Of a DNA stretch of 64,000 nucleotides, positions 27,010-36,407 are shown piece by piece; position 1 is the stretch's first letter; each line of letters starts with the position of its first letter. The stretch covers positions 361,501 through 425,500 of the forward strand of contig NZ_JAPEUL010000006.1 in the NCBI RefSeq assembly GCF_026113935.1, written 5' to 3'. The notes beneath the pieces are model-generated. The model made no database searches and was not told where the DNA came from. It worked only from the letters and a program-made list of their open reading frames with translations. Origin of the DNA: Marinomonas rhodophyticola (GTDB lineage Bacteria > Pseudomonadota > Gammaproteobacteria > Pseudomonadales > Marinomonadaceae). A program made the position numbers and the translations under genes.

Positions 27010-28204
27010 TCAGTATCGACGAGAAATAAAGGCCACAAGACAGCCTGCGACACACAAGCCTGTTAGTACGAAAAACAACCCTTGGCTACCATTCAAATCA
27101 ATTGCATAAGCAAAGATAGGTGGACCAACAGTTACCCCTAAATTTCCTAGCTGCGCTATTGCACCATTCCCCATTGCTTGCTCTGATTCTGTTGTTGATA
27201 ATGCAGGTATTAAAGCAAAAGCCGTACCCTGCACAATTCCAGATACCAGTAACAATAATAAAGCAGTCAATAAGAAGTATCGCGGTGAGTCTTCAAACTG
27301 AGTAACAAAATAGGTAATCAGAGCAACGCCTACATACGCAAGAAACACCAAATTTTGAGGACGTAAACAATATTGAGACAAAGCACCAGATAAAAAAGTC
27401 CCCCGATACTACATAATGGCAGCAATATTAAAAGTAAGCTTTTTGTTGTGTCATCAGGAGATAATCTAGGAACAAATGTCAAAAGAGCCACAAACATAGT
27501 TGTATGAAACAGAAATACTAATCCTGGCAAAAATGTTCTTGGATTCAAATAAACCTGAATGGTTTGAGTAAAAAAGCTAGCAAAGGTTAATTTGTTAATG
27601 TTTGGTGGAGTATTAAGCGTTTTACGTGCTGGCAGCAGGAAATAAAGCACGAGAGGAACAGACAAAAAAGCATGAGCAAGAAAAACACCAGAGATTCCAT
27701 AATTTAAAATAATCTTGCTTCCTAACCACCCAGCAATAGCAAAAGCCACACCAAAAAAGTTCCCCACAACCCCATTACTAGAGAATAATGCTGTTTTGCA
27801 GCACTCCGTAGCATAAGTGTTGGTGCGGCAACCACTATACCAAGATGTGATATTCCTTCTATAATTCTAGTAATTAGTAACACAGAATACGAAGGAAGCA
27901 CTGATTGAATAAATGACAACCCTCCCCCAATGACTAGAGATCCAATAAGAACCTTTTGATAGCCTAAATATCCAGACAGTACCCCAGCAACAACACCAAA
28001 TAATAATCCGATAAAACCGACTATCGATAACAACGCACCAATAGAAGAAGCACCGACATCATAAGCGGTAAGAAGAAGATCATAGGAAACCGAAAATTTT
28101 GCAAACTGCATTGCTGCGAAAACACCAACAATCCATAGAATAAAAACATCTATCCATTGTGTTTTTTCTAACTCGATACTTTTAATTGCCACAATAGAAC
28201 TCAT
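27010..28204 (-). CDS. MFS transporter of the AT-rich cassette (two frameshifts)
   Basis: A major facilitator protein of about 398 aa after repair. Three frames join in order: helices 1-4 or so (IDVFILWIVGVFAAMQFAKFSVSY to SLVMGLWGTF), a middle part (GVAFAIAGWLGSKIILNYG to LCSIGGLF), and a C-terminal part (LSGALSQYCLRPQNLVFLAYVG to VAFISRRY). Both joins fall in runs of six A (27753-27758 and 27392-27397); adding one base to each restores the frame. It overlaps the upstream M24-like gene by 4 bp (ATGA). AT-rich codon use differs from the neighbouring genes, suggesting transfer. Probably an exporter for the cassette product. Confidence 0.75.
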
Positions 28205-29040
28205 AATAACCCCAACATTCGCGGTAAATGCTCACAGCTATTACAAACCTTTATCTTTTTAGATGATGCATCTACAACATAATGTATCATTACTTTGGGC
28301 ATTGATATATCCGAAGGTACTATAAACTGGGGGTCAATAGTAAACTGACCTGAATCAGATAAATTCCAGTCAGAGGAGCCACTTAAAAACTGCCTTGACT
28401 TTCTCATTTTTTGAGCACTAATATCACTTAATTCTTTTGATGTATTATTCAAATCTGGCATTAGATCATATAAAGAAGGAAGGGTATGACCAAAATTATA
28501 ATCATTATCTGTAGAGCTCCATGTTTTTCCTTCTAACCCATTTTCGGATGCAATACGATCTATCAACAAATATGCTTGCCCACTTGTTGAGTTCGCCTCA
28601 AAATTAGAAAAATTCATTACAAACATTAAAGCATTTCCTAAAATATGCGCGTATTTTAGGCGACTCACCAAAATATGCAGTAGTAGCAAAATCGGCAGGA
28701 ACGCCAGATTCATTATCAACATTAGACGCATACGCCACAAGAATAAGATCTTTCCAATTAATAGCTTGATTATTTGAAAAAACTGAGAGTCTCTAAATGA
28801 TTTAAAATGGCTACGCGTAACATCATTACTATTACATGCTAAAATTGCAGCACCTAAATGAGGGGGATTGTACCAACCATTTTCGGTTAAATTAGGATAA
28901 GATGCTATCTCCTCAATCCAAGACTGTTTTAATAAAGCTTCGGATATATTATTTTTACCGAAATAGTGACTAACTACTTTTGTTAATGCATCTGAAACCT
29001 TCAATCGACCAGGGTTAATAATATCTACCATAAAAAACAC
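28201..29040 (-). CDS. Divergent M24 peptidase-like protein (two compensating frameshifts)
   Basis: The open frame of 279 codons looks intact, but its middle (28613-28777) reads as implausible Leu/Ile/Met-rich sequence. Adding one base to the A6 run at 28777-28782 and removing one from the A5 run at 28608-28612 gives a sensible middle: KDLILVAYASNVDNESG, then ADFATTAYFGES and so on. The repaired order (ADFATTAYFGES; a helix to IASENGL; YNFGHTLPS; GQFTIDPQFIVP) resembles the creatinase/M24 'pita-bread' fold, with Asp and His at metal positions but Asp for the usual Glu in EPG. Assignment is tentative. Central gene of the HAD-M24-MFS cassette. Confidence 0.45.
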   Translation of the reverse strand: MFFMVDIINPGRLKVSDALTKVVSHYFGKNNISEALLKQSWIEEIASYPNLTENGWYNPPHLGAAILACNSNDVTRSHFKSFRDSQFFQIIKLLIGKILFLWRMRLMLIMNLAFLPILLLLHILVSRLKYAHILGNALMFVMNFSNFEANSTSGQAYLLIDRIASENGLEGKTWSSTDNDYNFGHTLPSLYDLMPDLNNTSKELSDISAQKMRKSRQFLSGSSDWNLSDSGQFTIDPQFIVPSDISMPKVMIHYVVDASSKKIKVCNSCEHLPRMLGLL

Positions 29041-29059
29041 TCCTTGTGAAATTTAATCC

Positions 29060-29689
29060 TTAAAAAGAAATCATTCTGTATGCTTCTAATATCGAGTTTC
29101 CAGAATAATTATATTTGCTTATTTTCTTTAACTCAGGACTCGCATTTACCGCAATAGTTTCTGTAAGCTTAGAAAATAATGGCTCATCACTTAATGAATC
29201 ACCAAATGCAATACATTCATCAAAATCAAGATTATATTTATTACATAAATCCATAGCAATTAATGGTTTATCTTCAGGAGACAAAATCTTAAAATATTCA
29301 TCTGAATGAGGAGGATATGTTGAACTAAAGATATGATCAAAACCATAAATACTAAAATGACTTGCAAATACATCCTGAGACATTGTAATTAAACAGCTCA
29401 GACTTCCTCGACCCTTTATTTCTGCAAGGCACTCTGAAATATGATCGATTTTTTTTGCATCTTGGAAGGCAGAAAACGACACATTTTTGTCTATTTCCCC
29501 CCAAAGTTTTGATATAAGATCAGTGAATTGATAAGTAGTGATTCTACGTTCAGAAAATTGTTTTTCTAGCTCAAAAAGCTGTGTCTCAGTTCCAAGCTTT
29601 TTGGCCAATTCTAGTAAACCTGTAGATTCAGGTAGAATTGTTCCATCCATGTCAAATATATATAGTCGTCTCATTCCTTTAACTTCCAT
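29060..29689 (-). CDS. HAD-superfamily phosphatase (SerB-like)
   Basis: A 209-aa HAD-IB hydrolase. Motif I is FDMDGT near the start (nucleophile and acid Asp), motif II the Thr of SCLITMSQD, motif III a Lys near SPEDKPL, and motif IV FGDSLSDEP. The substrate is a small phosphate ester or phosphoserine-like compound and cannot be told from the sequence. The start may be the ATG at 29689 or the later one at 29674 (MRRLYIFDMDG). First gene of the AT-rich cassette; the next gene follows after 19 bp. Confidence 0.75.
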   Translation of the reverse strand: MEVKGMRRLYIFDMDGTILPESTGLLELAKKLGTETQLFELEKQFSERRITTYQFTDLISKLWGEIDKNVSFSAFQDAKKIDHISECLAEIKGRGSLSCLITMSQDVFASHFSIYGFDHIFSSTYPPHSDEYFKILSPEDKPLIAMDLCNKYNLDFDECIAFGDSLSDEPLFSKLTETIAVNASPELKKISKYNYSGNSILEAYRMISF

Positions 29690-29770
29690 GACAATCCAAT
29701 AACAAAAATCTAACAAATCTAAAAGGTATAATCAATACTATTTTTCATAGTTTTCAATATCCTAATTTTC

Positions 29771-30214
29771 TGGGTAACTGACACCGTAATTTATCAACAA
29801 CAAGCTCAAAGCGCGGGCAAAACACTGCAAATACTACCTTGGTACGATGCCGGTTTAGAATTTTATTCCACCTCAGTTATTGCCTCTAATCGCTTTATTA
29901 ATGAACATCCTGATGTAACAAAACGCTTTGTCGCAGCGTATAAAAAAGCCATTGAATACACCTGGGCACACCCCGAGGAAAGCGGACAAATCGTTCATGA
30001 GATGGTACCCGAAGTCGACGCTAGCACCGCCACAGACACCATTAATTCGATTAAATCGTTAGTGTATAACGCTGTCAGCGATCAAGACGGTTACGGCGCA
30101 TTTACCAAAGAACGACTCGCCACCACATGGCAATGGACCGCCAAAGCGCAAAATATTGCCGTCGACAGCTTTGATCCAGAATCAGCTATAAACCGTCAAT
30201 TTATACCTGAATAA
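29771..30214 (+). pseudogene. 5'-truncated second copy of the NMT1-like binding protein
   Basis: From TGG at 29771 the sequence codes WVTDTVIYQQQAQSAGKTLQ through to AINRQFIPE, clearly homologous to the last 146 codons of the intact copy (26412-26852). The remaining 190 or so codons, including the signal peptide, are gone, and the AT-rich cassette abuts the break. Most differences are silent third-position changes, so it was a functional paralog for some time. One 64-bp stretch is identical in both copies. Its terminator (30247-30270) is intact. Confidence 0.85.
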
Positions 30215-30246
30215 ACCATCATATTCAGTTAGATAAAAAACCTTTC

Positions 30247-30270
30247 AAAAGCCCATTTATTTGGGCTTTT
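30247..30270 (+). terminator. Terminator after the truncated binding-protein copy
   Basis: Stem AAAAGCCCA/TGGGCTTTT (30247-30255 with 30262-30270), loop TTTATT, then a T-rich tail. It is the uninterrupted version of the terminator at 26888-26960. Confidence 0.85.
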
Positions 30271-30343
30271 TTCTTGCTATTAGACGCAAATCGCTTCTAT
30301 TTAGAGTAAGATATCTTCATTAAAAACAATAATAGAGGTCGAT

Positions 30344-31295
30344 ATGGACATAGGTCTGGCCAAGCATTTAAAACTGACTCAACTGCGCTTAATTTCGGTC
30401 ATAGCAGAGCATGGTCAGCTCGGTATTGCGGCCGATGAGATGGCAATGACACAACCTGCCGCGTCACGTATGTTGAGTGAAATCGAACAAACTATTGGCA
30501 CGCGTTTATTCATTCGTCACGCCAAAGGCATGGAACCAACCTTGGTTGGTCAAGCTGTGGCACGTCGGGCACACAATTTATTGGTTGAGCTACGAGATCT
30601 TGCCCGTGAAGTAGGCGAACTAAAAGAAGGTGGCGGAGGCACCACCTCAATTGGCGCGGTTACCGGGGCCGCAGTGGGGTTTGTCATTCCAGCCATTCAA
30701 CAATTGCGTGCCATCGCCCCCAAAGCCGAAATAGACATCAATGTGGACACCAGTGATATTTTGGTGCGTGATTTAATCGCTGGACACAATGACTTCGTGC
30801 TCGCGCGTATCCCCAAACAATACGACGCCAACGAATTTGAAATTTATCCAGCCCGTACTGAATCGGTCACACTCGTGGTGCGAAAAGATCACCCATTAGC
30901 TAATCTTGATAAAGTGCGCGTCAAAGACCTCGCTCATTTTGAATGGGTCATGCAGTCCCACCGTGCGCCCATACGTGAAGCGGTCGAAGCGGCCTTTATG
31001 GAAGAACGCGCTGAACTGCCGTTAAGCATTACCAACAGCACCTCTTTATTGGCATTAATCGCTATCTTGGTGTCTTCCAACGCCATTGCGCCGATGGCGA
31101 GAGAAGTCAGTGATTTGTTAGTGGGTCATAAAGTCAAAGCCGACTTAAAAACACTAAAATTGGATAGAAAAATTGTCATGAAGCTCTCATTATTTGTTGC
31201 AAATGCGTGGTCGCCAATTATCCCCTCTTGCCAATCAGCTCAAGCGTTTAGTATTAGCCGAACTGGAACAGAAACCGATAAAGAGTGATATATAA
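30344..31295 (+). CDS. LysR-family regulator of the sugar operon (frameshift near 3' end)
   Basis: A LysR regulator with an N-terminal helix-turn-helix (LRLISVIAEHGQLGIAADEMAMTQPAASRMLSEIE) and effector domain. After VMKLS the frame changes: as written it ends in an atypical Ser/Trp tail at 31288, while removing one T near 31189-31191 gives YLLQMRGRQLSPLANQLKRLVL, a normal LysR C-terminus, ending at 31295 (316 aa). It converges on the ChvE-Ggu/pentose operon and resembles GguR-type regulators by context; it probably senses a pathway intermediate or 2-oxoglutarate. Confidence 0.82.
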
Positions 31296-31330
31296 AAAAA
31301 GCGAGTCGCCTGCTTCACAGACCACTCGCT
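31293..31330 (-). terminator. Terminator of the pentose-oxidation operon
   Basis: Stem AGCGAGT/ACTCGCT (31300-31306 with 31324-31330), followed on the minus strand by a run of seven T. It lies 31 nt past the aldehyde dehydrogenase stop and overlaps the end of the convergent lysR gene. Confidence 0.8.
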
Positions 31331-31360
31331 CAAACCCCGCCTTGGGTATCTCAACAAAAA

Positions 31361-32869
31361 TTAGCCAACAAGATCTTTTGGTAACAAAGCCTTTGGAATG
31401 TTTTGATAACACACAGGGCGCAAGAAACGACGTATCGACAAAGTGCCCACTGAAGTGGCACCGAAGTTTGTCGACGCTGGATATGGACCGCCATGCACCA
31501 TGGTATCGTTTACTTCCACACCGGTTGGAAAACCATTTGCCAGCAAACGACCCGCTTTACGCTCCAGCACAGGCAAGAGTTTCTGACACGCCGCATGATC
31601 GCCTTCATCAAGATGAATAGTACAAGTCAGCTGACCTTCCAAATGACGAGCTAACTCGACCATTTGCTCAACACTGTTCGCTAAAACAATCAATCCAAGT
31701 GGCCCAAAGACCTCTTGATGCAAGGTTGGGTTATCCAACCACACTTGACCCGTTACCGTGAATAAGTTTGGTCGAGCCGTACGATCATCTGTATCCGCTG
31801 AACGAACAACCGCCTGAATGCCCGTTTTTTCCATCGCTGCGACACCAGAACGGTACGCATCGGCAATGCCATCTGTGAGCATAGTTTGTGCTGATGTTTC
31901 CGATAAAGCGGCACTGGCGGCTGCGATCATCTTCTGGGCATCTTCATTGTCCAACATGACCGCAATTCCAGTGGTTAGTACAAAACTGTCCAGCACCCAT
32001 GGTTAATGAGCCAGCCCAACCTTTACCCAATGCCTCCGCACGATTTTTAACGGCTTCTGGCATCACAAACATTGGGTTTACAGAACCCAGTTCACCAAAA
32101 AACGGAATCGGCTCTGGACGTGCCGCACACAAATCAAACAAGGCACGGCCACCCGCCAAGCTGCCAGTAAAGCCAACCGCCTTGATCAGTGGATGTTGCA
32201 CCAAGGCTTGCCCTACCTGACGATTGCCCCCTTGAATCAAAGAGAAAACACCGTCTGGCATGTTGCAACGCTTAATGGCCTTATCAATGGCTTGTGCCAC
32301 TAACTCGCCCGTTCCGGGTGTGCCGAATGGCCTTTGACCACCACAGGGCAACCTGCCGCCAACGCGGCGGCGGTATCGCCACCCGCCGTTGAAAACGCCA
32401 ATGGAAAATTAGACGCACCAAATACGGCAACGGGGCCGATTGGACGCTGGATCATGTACATATCTGGACGCGGCAACGGTGCGCGATCTGGCAAGGCTTC
32501 ATCATAACGACGATCTAAATATTCGCCCGATAAGATGCGCTCAGCAAACAAGCGTAACTGACCCGTAGTACGGCCACGTTCGCCCTGTAACCGTGCCGCT
32601 GGTAAGCCCGTTTCCTGCACGCCGATTTCAGTAATTTGATCGCCTAGCACATCGATTTCGTCAGCAATCGCATTCAGAAACGCGGCACGCTCTTCGCGAG
32701 AAGAATACCCAAACGTTTCAAAGGCCGCTTCTGCCGCTTCTACTGCCGCATTTACATCAGCAACACGCCCCACGGCAAACTCATGAGAAGACCCAGAAGA
32801 AGGCTCGGAAGAAAATGTTGCGTCGCCCTTTACCCATTTGCCGGCAATAAAATGCTGTCCCGTTAACAT
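31361..32869 (-). CDS. 2-oxoglutarate semialdehyde dehydrogenase (two frameshifts)
   Basis: NAD(P)-dependent aldehyde dehydrogenase of the 2,5-dioxovalerate dehydrogenase group; oxidises 2-oxoglutarate semialdehyde to 2-oxoglutarate, the last step of non-phosphorylative pentose breakdown. Three frames join: N-terminal FIAGKW to VVVKGHSAHP; middle GTGELVAQAIDKAIKRC to MGAGQFCTN with the catalytic Cys; C-terminal GIAVMLDNEDA to the end. One missing base at 32314-32318 and one extra T at 31972 restore HPGTGELV and FCTNPGIAV in a 502-aa protein. The catalytic Glu lies in PFFGELGSVNP. The start at 32869 (MLTGQHF) is used; the open frame extends further upstream. Last gene of the operon. Confidence 0.87.
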
Positions 32870-32892
32870 ACTCACTCCTCTCTGCTTTTTAA

Positions 32893-34653
32893 TTAATGAC
32901 TGTCTTTTGGTACGGCCGCACCACGACAACCTTTTAGGAAGTCAAAATCAGCCCCCGTATCCGCTCCTTGCACATGGTCATGGAACAGCTTGATATAGCC
33001 GCTTTTGGGTGGCTCTAAATGGCTCTTCCAGTTCGCCAATCGACTGGCCATTTCTTCATCTGAAATGTCCACATGTAAGCGTCGTTTTTCGACATCCAGC
33101 TCAATCATGTCGCCATTTTGTATCACGGCCAATGGCCCACCCGCTGCGGCTTCTGGTGTCGTATGCAATACCACAGTGCCATACGCCGTACCCGACATAC
33201 GCGCATCAGAAATGCGCACCATGTCTTTAATACCCTTGCGCAGCACTTTTGGTGGCAAGCCCATGTTGCCAACCTCCGCCATACCTGGATAACCTTTCGG
33301 TCCACAGTTTTTTAGCACCATGACGCAGTTTTCATCGATATCCAAGGCTTCATCATTGATCTTAGCTTTGTAGTCATCAATGTCTTCGAATACCACAGCG
33401 CGGCCACGGTGTTGTAATAAATGCGCCGATGCCGCAGAAGGTTTCAGTACTGCACCTTGTGGCGCAAGGTTACCTTTTAATACAACAATACCGCCTTTTT
33501 GTGTCAGTGCTTTTTCCACTGGCAAAATGACGTCTGGGTTCCAATTACGAACCTCTTTTACTTCTTCCCAAATGGATTCACCAGACACGGTAATGGCGTT
33601 TTTGTGTAGTTTTCCAGCTTCTGCCAGATGCTTAATTACCACAGGCAAACCACCCGCGTAGAAGAATTCTTCCATCAGGTATTTGCCCGATGGCATCAGG
33701 TTCACAATAGTGGCAATTTCTTGGCCCAATTTATCCCAGTCATCTAGGGTTAAATCCACACCCACACGACCAGCAATAGCCAATAAATGAATCACCGCAT
33801 TGGTCGAGCCACCAATCGCGCCGTTGACGCGAATCGCGTTTTCAAAAGCTTGGCGAGTCAAAATATCAGACGGCTTTAAATCGTCTTTCACCATATCAAC
33901 GATACGACGACCAGTTAGATGCGCCATAACGCGACGACGGCTATCTACTGCAGGAATCGCTGCGTTACCCGATAACGCCATGCCCAAGGCTTCAGCCATC
34001 GAGGCCATGGTGCTAGCGGTGCCCATGGTGTTACAAGAACCCGCAGAGCGAGACATAGATTGCTCGGCTTCAAGGAAGTCTTCTTGTGTCATCTTGCCCG
34101 CTTTAATGTCTTCCGACATTTGCCACAAGGCTGTACCAGAAGCCACACGCTCGCCTCTGAAGTAGCCATTCAACATTGGGCCACCAGATACCACAATCGC
34201 AGGGATATCGACACTACACGCGCCCATAAGCAGCGCCGGTGTGGTTTTGTCACAACCTGCTAACAAAACAACGCCATCAAGCGGGTTGGCACGCAAAGCC
34301 TCCTCCACGTCCATCGCCGCCATGTTGCGATACATCATAGCCGTCGGACGCAGTGAGCTTTCACCCACAGAGAACACAGGAAACTCTAGTGGCAAACCAC
34401 CCGCTTCATAAATACCGTGTTTCACTCGATCGGCAAGATCTCGAAGATGGGCGTTACAAGGTGTAAGCTGCGACCAGGTATTACAAATGCCAATAACGGG
34501 GCGACCATCAAATAAATCCGCCGGCAGGCCTTGGTTTTTCATCCAGCTGCGGTGGTAAATATGATCACGTGAGGTACCGCCAAACCATTCGGTTGAACGT
34601 AATTTGCGGGGCCATGTTTTTGGTACGAACTTGTTTTTTTCAGAATCACTCAT
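32893..34653 (-). CDS. IlvD/Edd-family sugar-acid dehydratase
   Basis: A 586-aa Fe-S dehydratase of the L-arabinonate/D-xylonate type. The three cluster cysteines appear in ICNTWSQLTPC, LAGCDKTTPA and SAGSCNTMGTA. It removes water from pentonate to give 2-keto-3-deoxypentonate. The start ATG at 34653 has GGAGG 8 nt upstream and overlaps the dehydrogenase stop (ATGA), showing translational coupling. It is distinct from biosynthetic IlvD by length and by the N-terminal RSTEWFGG segment. Whether it prefers xylonate or arabinonate cannot be read from sequence. Confidence 0.9.
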   Translation of the reverse strand: MSDSEKNKFVPKTWPRKLRSTEWFGGTSRDHIYHRSWMKNQGLPADLFDGRPVIGICNTWSQLTPCNAHLRDLADRVKHGIYEAGGLPLEFPVFSVGESSLRPTAMMYRNMAAMDVEEALRANPLDGVVLLAGCDKTTPALLMGACSVDIPAIVVSGGPMLNGYFRGERVASGTALWQMSEDIKAGKMTQEDFLEAEQSMSRSAGSCNTMGTASTMASMAEALGMALSGNAAIPAVDSRRRVMAHLTGRRIVDMVKDDLKPSDILTRQAFENAIRVNGAIGGSTNAVIHLLAIAGRVGVDLTLDDWDKLGQEIATIVNLMPSGKYLMEEFFYAGGLPVVIKHLAEAGKLHKNAITVSGESIWEEVKEVRNWNPDVILPVEKALTQKGGIVVLKGNLAPQGAVLKPSAASAHLLQHRGRAVVFEDIDDYKAKINDEALDIDENCVMVLKNCGPKGYPGMAEVGNMGLPPKVLRKGIKDMVRISDARMSGTAYGTVVLHTTPEAAAGGPLAVIQNGDMIELDVEKRRLHVDISDEEMASRLANWKSHLEPPKSGYIKLFHDHVQGADTGADFDFLKGCRGAAVPKDSH

Positions 34654-35419
34654 ACCCAACCTCCATCAACAATAAAGTTCTGCGCCGAACACATAGCCGC
34701 CGCATCGGACCCTAAAAACAGTGCCATATTGGCGATGTGTTCAGGCAGTACCTTGCCTGTTAGGCATTGGCTCTGTTTAATTTTCTCTTCTGCCGCATCA
34801 TCGACCCACAGGCGCAGTTGCTTTTCCGTCATCACCCAGCCGGTACCAAGGTATTCACACGAATACCAGAGCCACCTAAATCACGGGCCAGAGATCGAGT
34901 TAAACCATGAGTCGCCGCTTTGCTCGTGCCGTAAGTTGGATAACCGGCTGTCGCCATCATCCAGCCCACTGAGCCAAAATTGATGATCGAACCGCCACCG
35001 AGTTTGCGCATCATCGGCGCGACGGCTTGAGCGGCAAACATAGCGTGTTTGATGTTCACACCAACCAGCTCATCAAAACGCTCTTCTGTCAGCGATTCTA
35101 AAGAATGACGCACGTCGTTAGCGGCGTTATTCAACAACACGGAAATAGGACCGAACGCGTCTGCTGCCGCACGAATTTTGCTCTGGTAATCTTGGATGTT
35201 AGTAATGTCACAGACCTCAAAACGCACCTCATAACCATCTTTTTTCAGACGTTTAGCCAGTGCCGTACCAGCTTTTTCATCCAAGTCGACAAAAGCCGTT
35301 TTCGCACCTTGCTTGGCATATGCTTCAACGATGGCCGCACCTATACCCGTCGCACCGCCAGAGATAAAGACTGAGCGATCTTTTAAATCTGGATAAACGG
35401 CACTCTTTGATTTATTCAT
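34650..35419 (-). CDS. SDR sugar dehydrogenase, xylose/arabinose type (one frameshift)
   Basis: A short-chain dehydrogenase of 256 aa after repair. It resembles Caulobacter XylB (D-xylose 1-dehydrogenase): AVYPDLKDRSVFISGGATGIG with the nucleotide motif, NNAANDVRH, Ser in NFGSVGW, YGTSK as the catalytic Tyr-Lys pair, and a C-terminal IKQSQCLTGKVLPEHIA. The frame breaks at RVNTLVP; one missing base at 34840-34843 gives VPGWVMTEKQ. It oxidises an aldose to its lactone. Downstream it overlaps the dehydratase by 4 bp, and upstream it overlaps gguC. Confidence 0.87.
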
Positions 35420-36384
35420 AGCGGCGCTACCTCGGTATCAAGTTCATCCGCTTTCGCTAATGTATTGCGCAATGGCAAACCAAAGGTAGGTGAGGAAATT
35501 TCAAAGACATCGCCTTCTTGAGCCTGAATGCCATCAGCAAAAGACAAGGTTGCTGTGCCAAACATGTGTACATGTAGATCGCCCGGCTGGCGGAAAATCG
35601 CATATTTGAAATGATGGTGCTCTAAGTTTTTAAAGGTATGCGACATATTGTCTTCACCGGATAAAAAGCCTTTTTCCCAGAGCGTTTTTTCGCCACGTTC
35701 GATGCGTGAATGACCATCAATGTGCATGGGCAATTCGCCCACCAACAATTCAGGACCAAACGACGCAGGACGCAATTTTGAATGCGCTAGATACAAATAG
35801 TTTTGACGCTCTGTTACGTGATCTGAAAATTCATTCGCCAAGGTGTAACCAAGACGATGCACTTTGCCGTCTTCGCCCACCAAGTAAAAACCCGCGATTT
35901 CTGGCTCTTCACCGCCATCTAAAGCAAAAGATGGTGAAGGCAAGGCCTCACCTGGTGCGATTACACCAGCACCATTGCCTTTGTAAAACCACTCTGGCTG
36001 AACGCCTTCTTGTCCGTCTTTTGGCTTGCCACCTTCCACGCCCATTTGGAAAATTTTCATGGAATCGGTCAGTTCTTCACTTTTCGCATGCATAGCATTA
36101 CGTGTTGCTGCAGAGCCTAAATGCGTTAAGCCTGTACCAGTCAGATACATATGCGCTGGATCAGGATGTCGAACTGGGCAATCTAACTGATTATTTTTTG
36201 CCAGCTCTGCCAAATTCACAGACTCCCCCAAACCATACTTTGCAATAATAGACTTCAGCGGCACGCCATTTTTAACGGCTTCTGTTGCGAGTTCGTAAAC
36301 ACTCGATGCATGAAGAACAAGGTGTGCTTCGCTGCCTTCACGGCACACCACACCACCTTGTTTAATTTGAGATAAAAACAACAT
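35416..36384 (-). CDS. gguC: GguC family protein, FAH-fold dehydratase candidate
   Basis: A 322-aa protein of the GguC/AraD1 family, related to fumarylacetoacetate hydrolases. Acid residues in GFYLVGEDGKVHRLGYTLANEFSDH fit the FAH metal site, and a C-terminal EGDVFEISSPTFGLPLRN follows. In this setting it is the natural candidate for removing water from 2-keto-3-deoxypentonate to give 2-oxoglutarate semialdehyde (role filled by XylX elsewhere). The ATG at 36384 follows AAGGAG; the longer frame to 36486 lacks such a site and overlaps gguB. Confidence 0.85.
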   Translation of the reverse strand: MLFLSQIKQGGVVCREGSEAHLVLHASSVYELATEAVKNGVPLKSIIAKYGLGESVNLAELAKNNQLDCPVRHPDPAHMYLTGTGLTHLGSAATRNAMHAKSEELTDSMKIFQMGVEGGKPKDGQEGVQPEWFYKGNGAGVIAPGEALPSPSFALDGGEEPEIAGFYLVGEDGKVHRLGYTLANEFSDHVTERQNYLYLAHSKLRPASFGPELLVGELPMHIDGHSRIERGEKTLWEKGFLSGEDNMSHTFKNLEHHHFKYAIFRQPGDLHVHMFGTATLSFADGIQAQEGDVFEISSPTFGLPLRNTLAKADELDTEVAPL

Positions 36385-36407
36385 AAATCGCTCCTTAACC
36401 CGCGTTC

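Noticed and set aside
31361-32869. Aldehyde dehydrogenase as a real pseudogene
   Set aside because: Both breaks are single-base changes inside conserved motifs while all other residues remain intact, and the window shows the same defect in genes expected to be essential or important.
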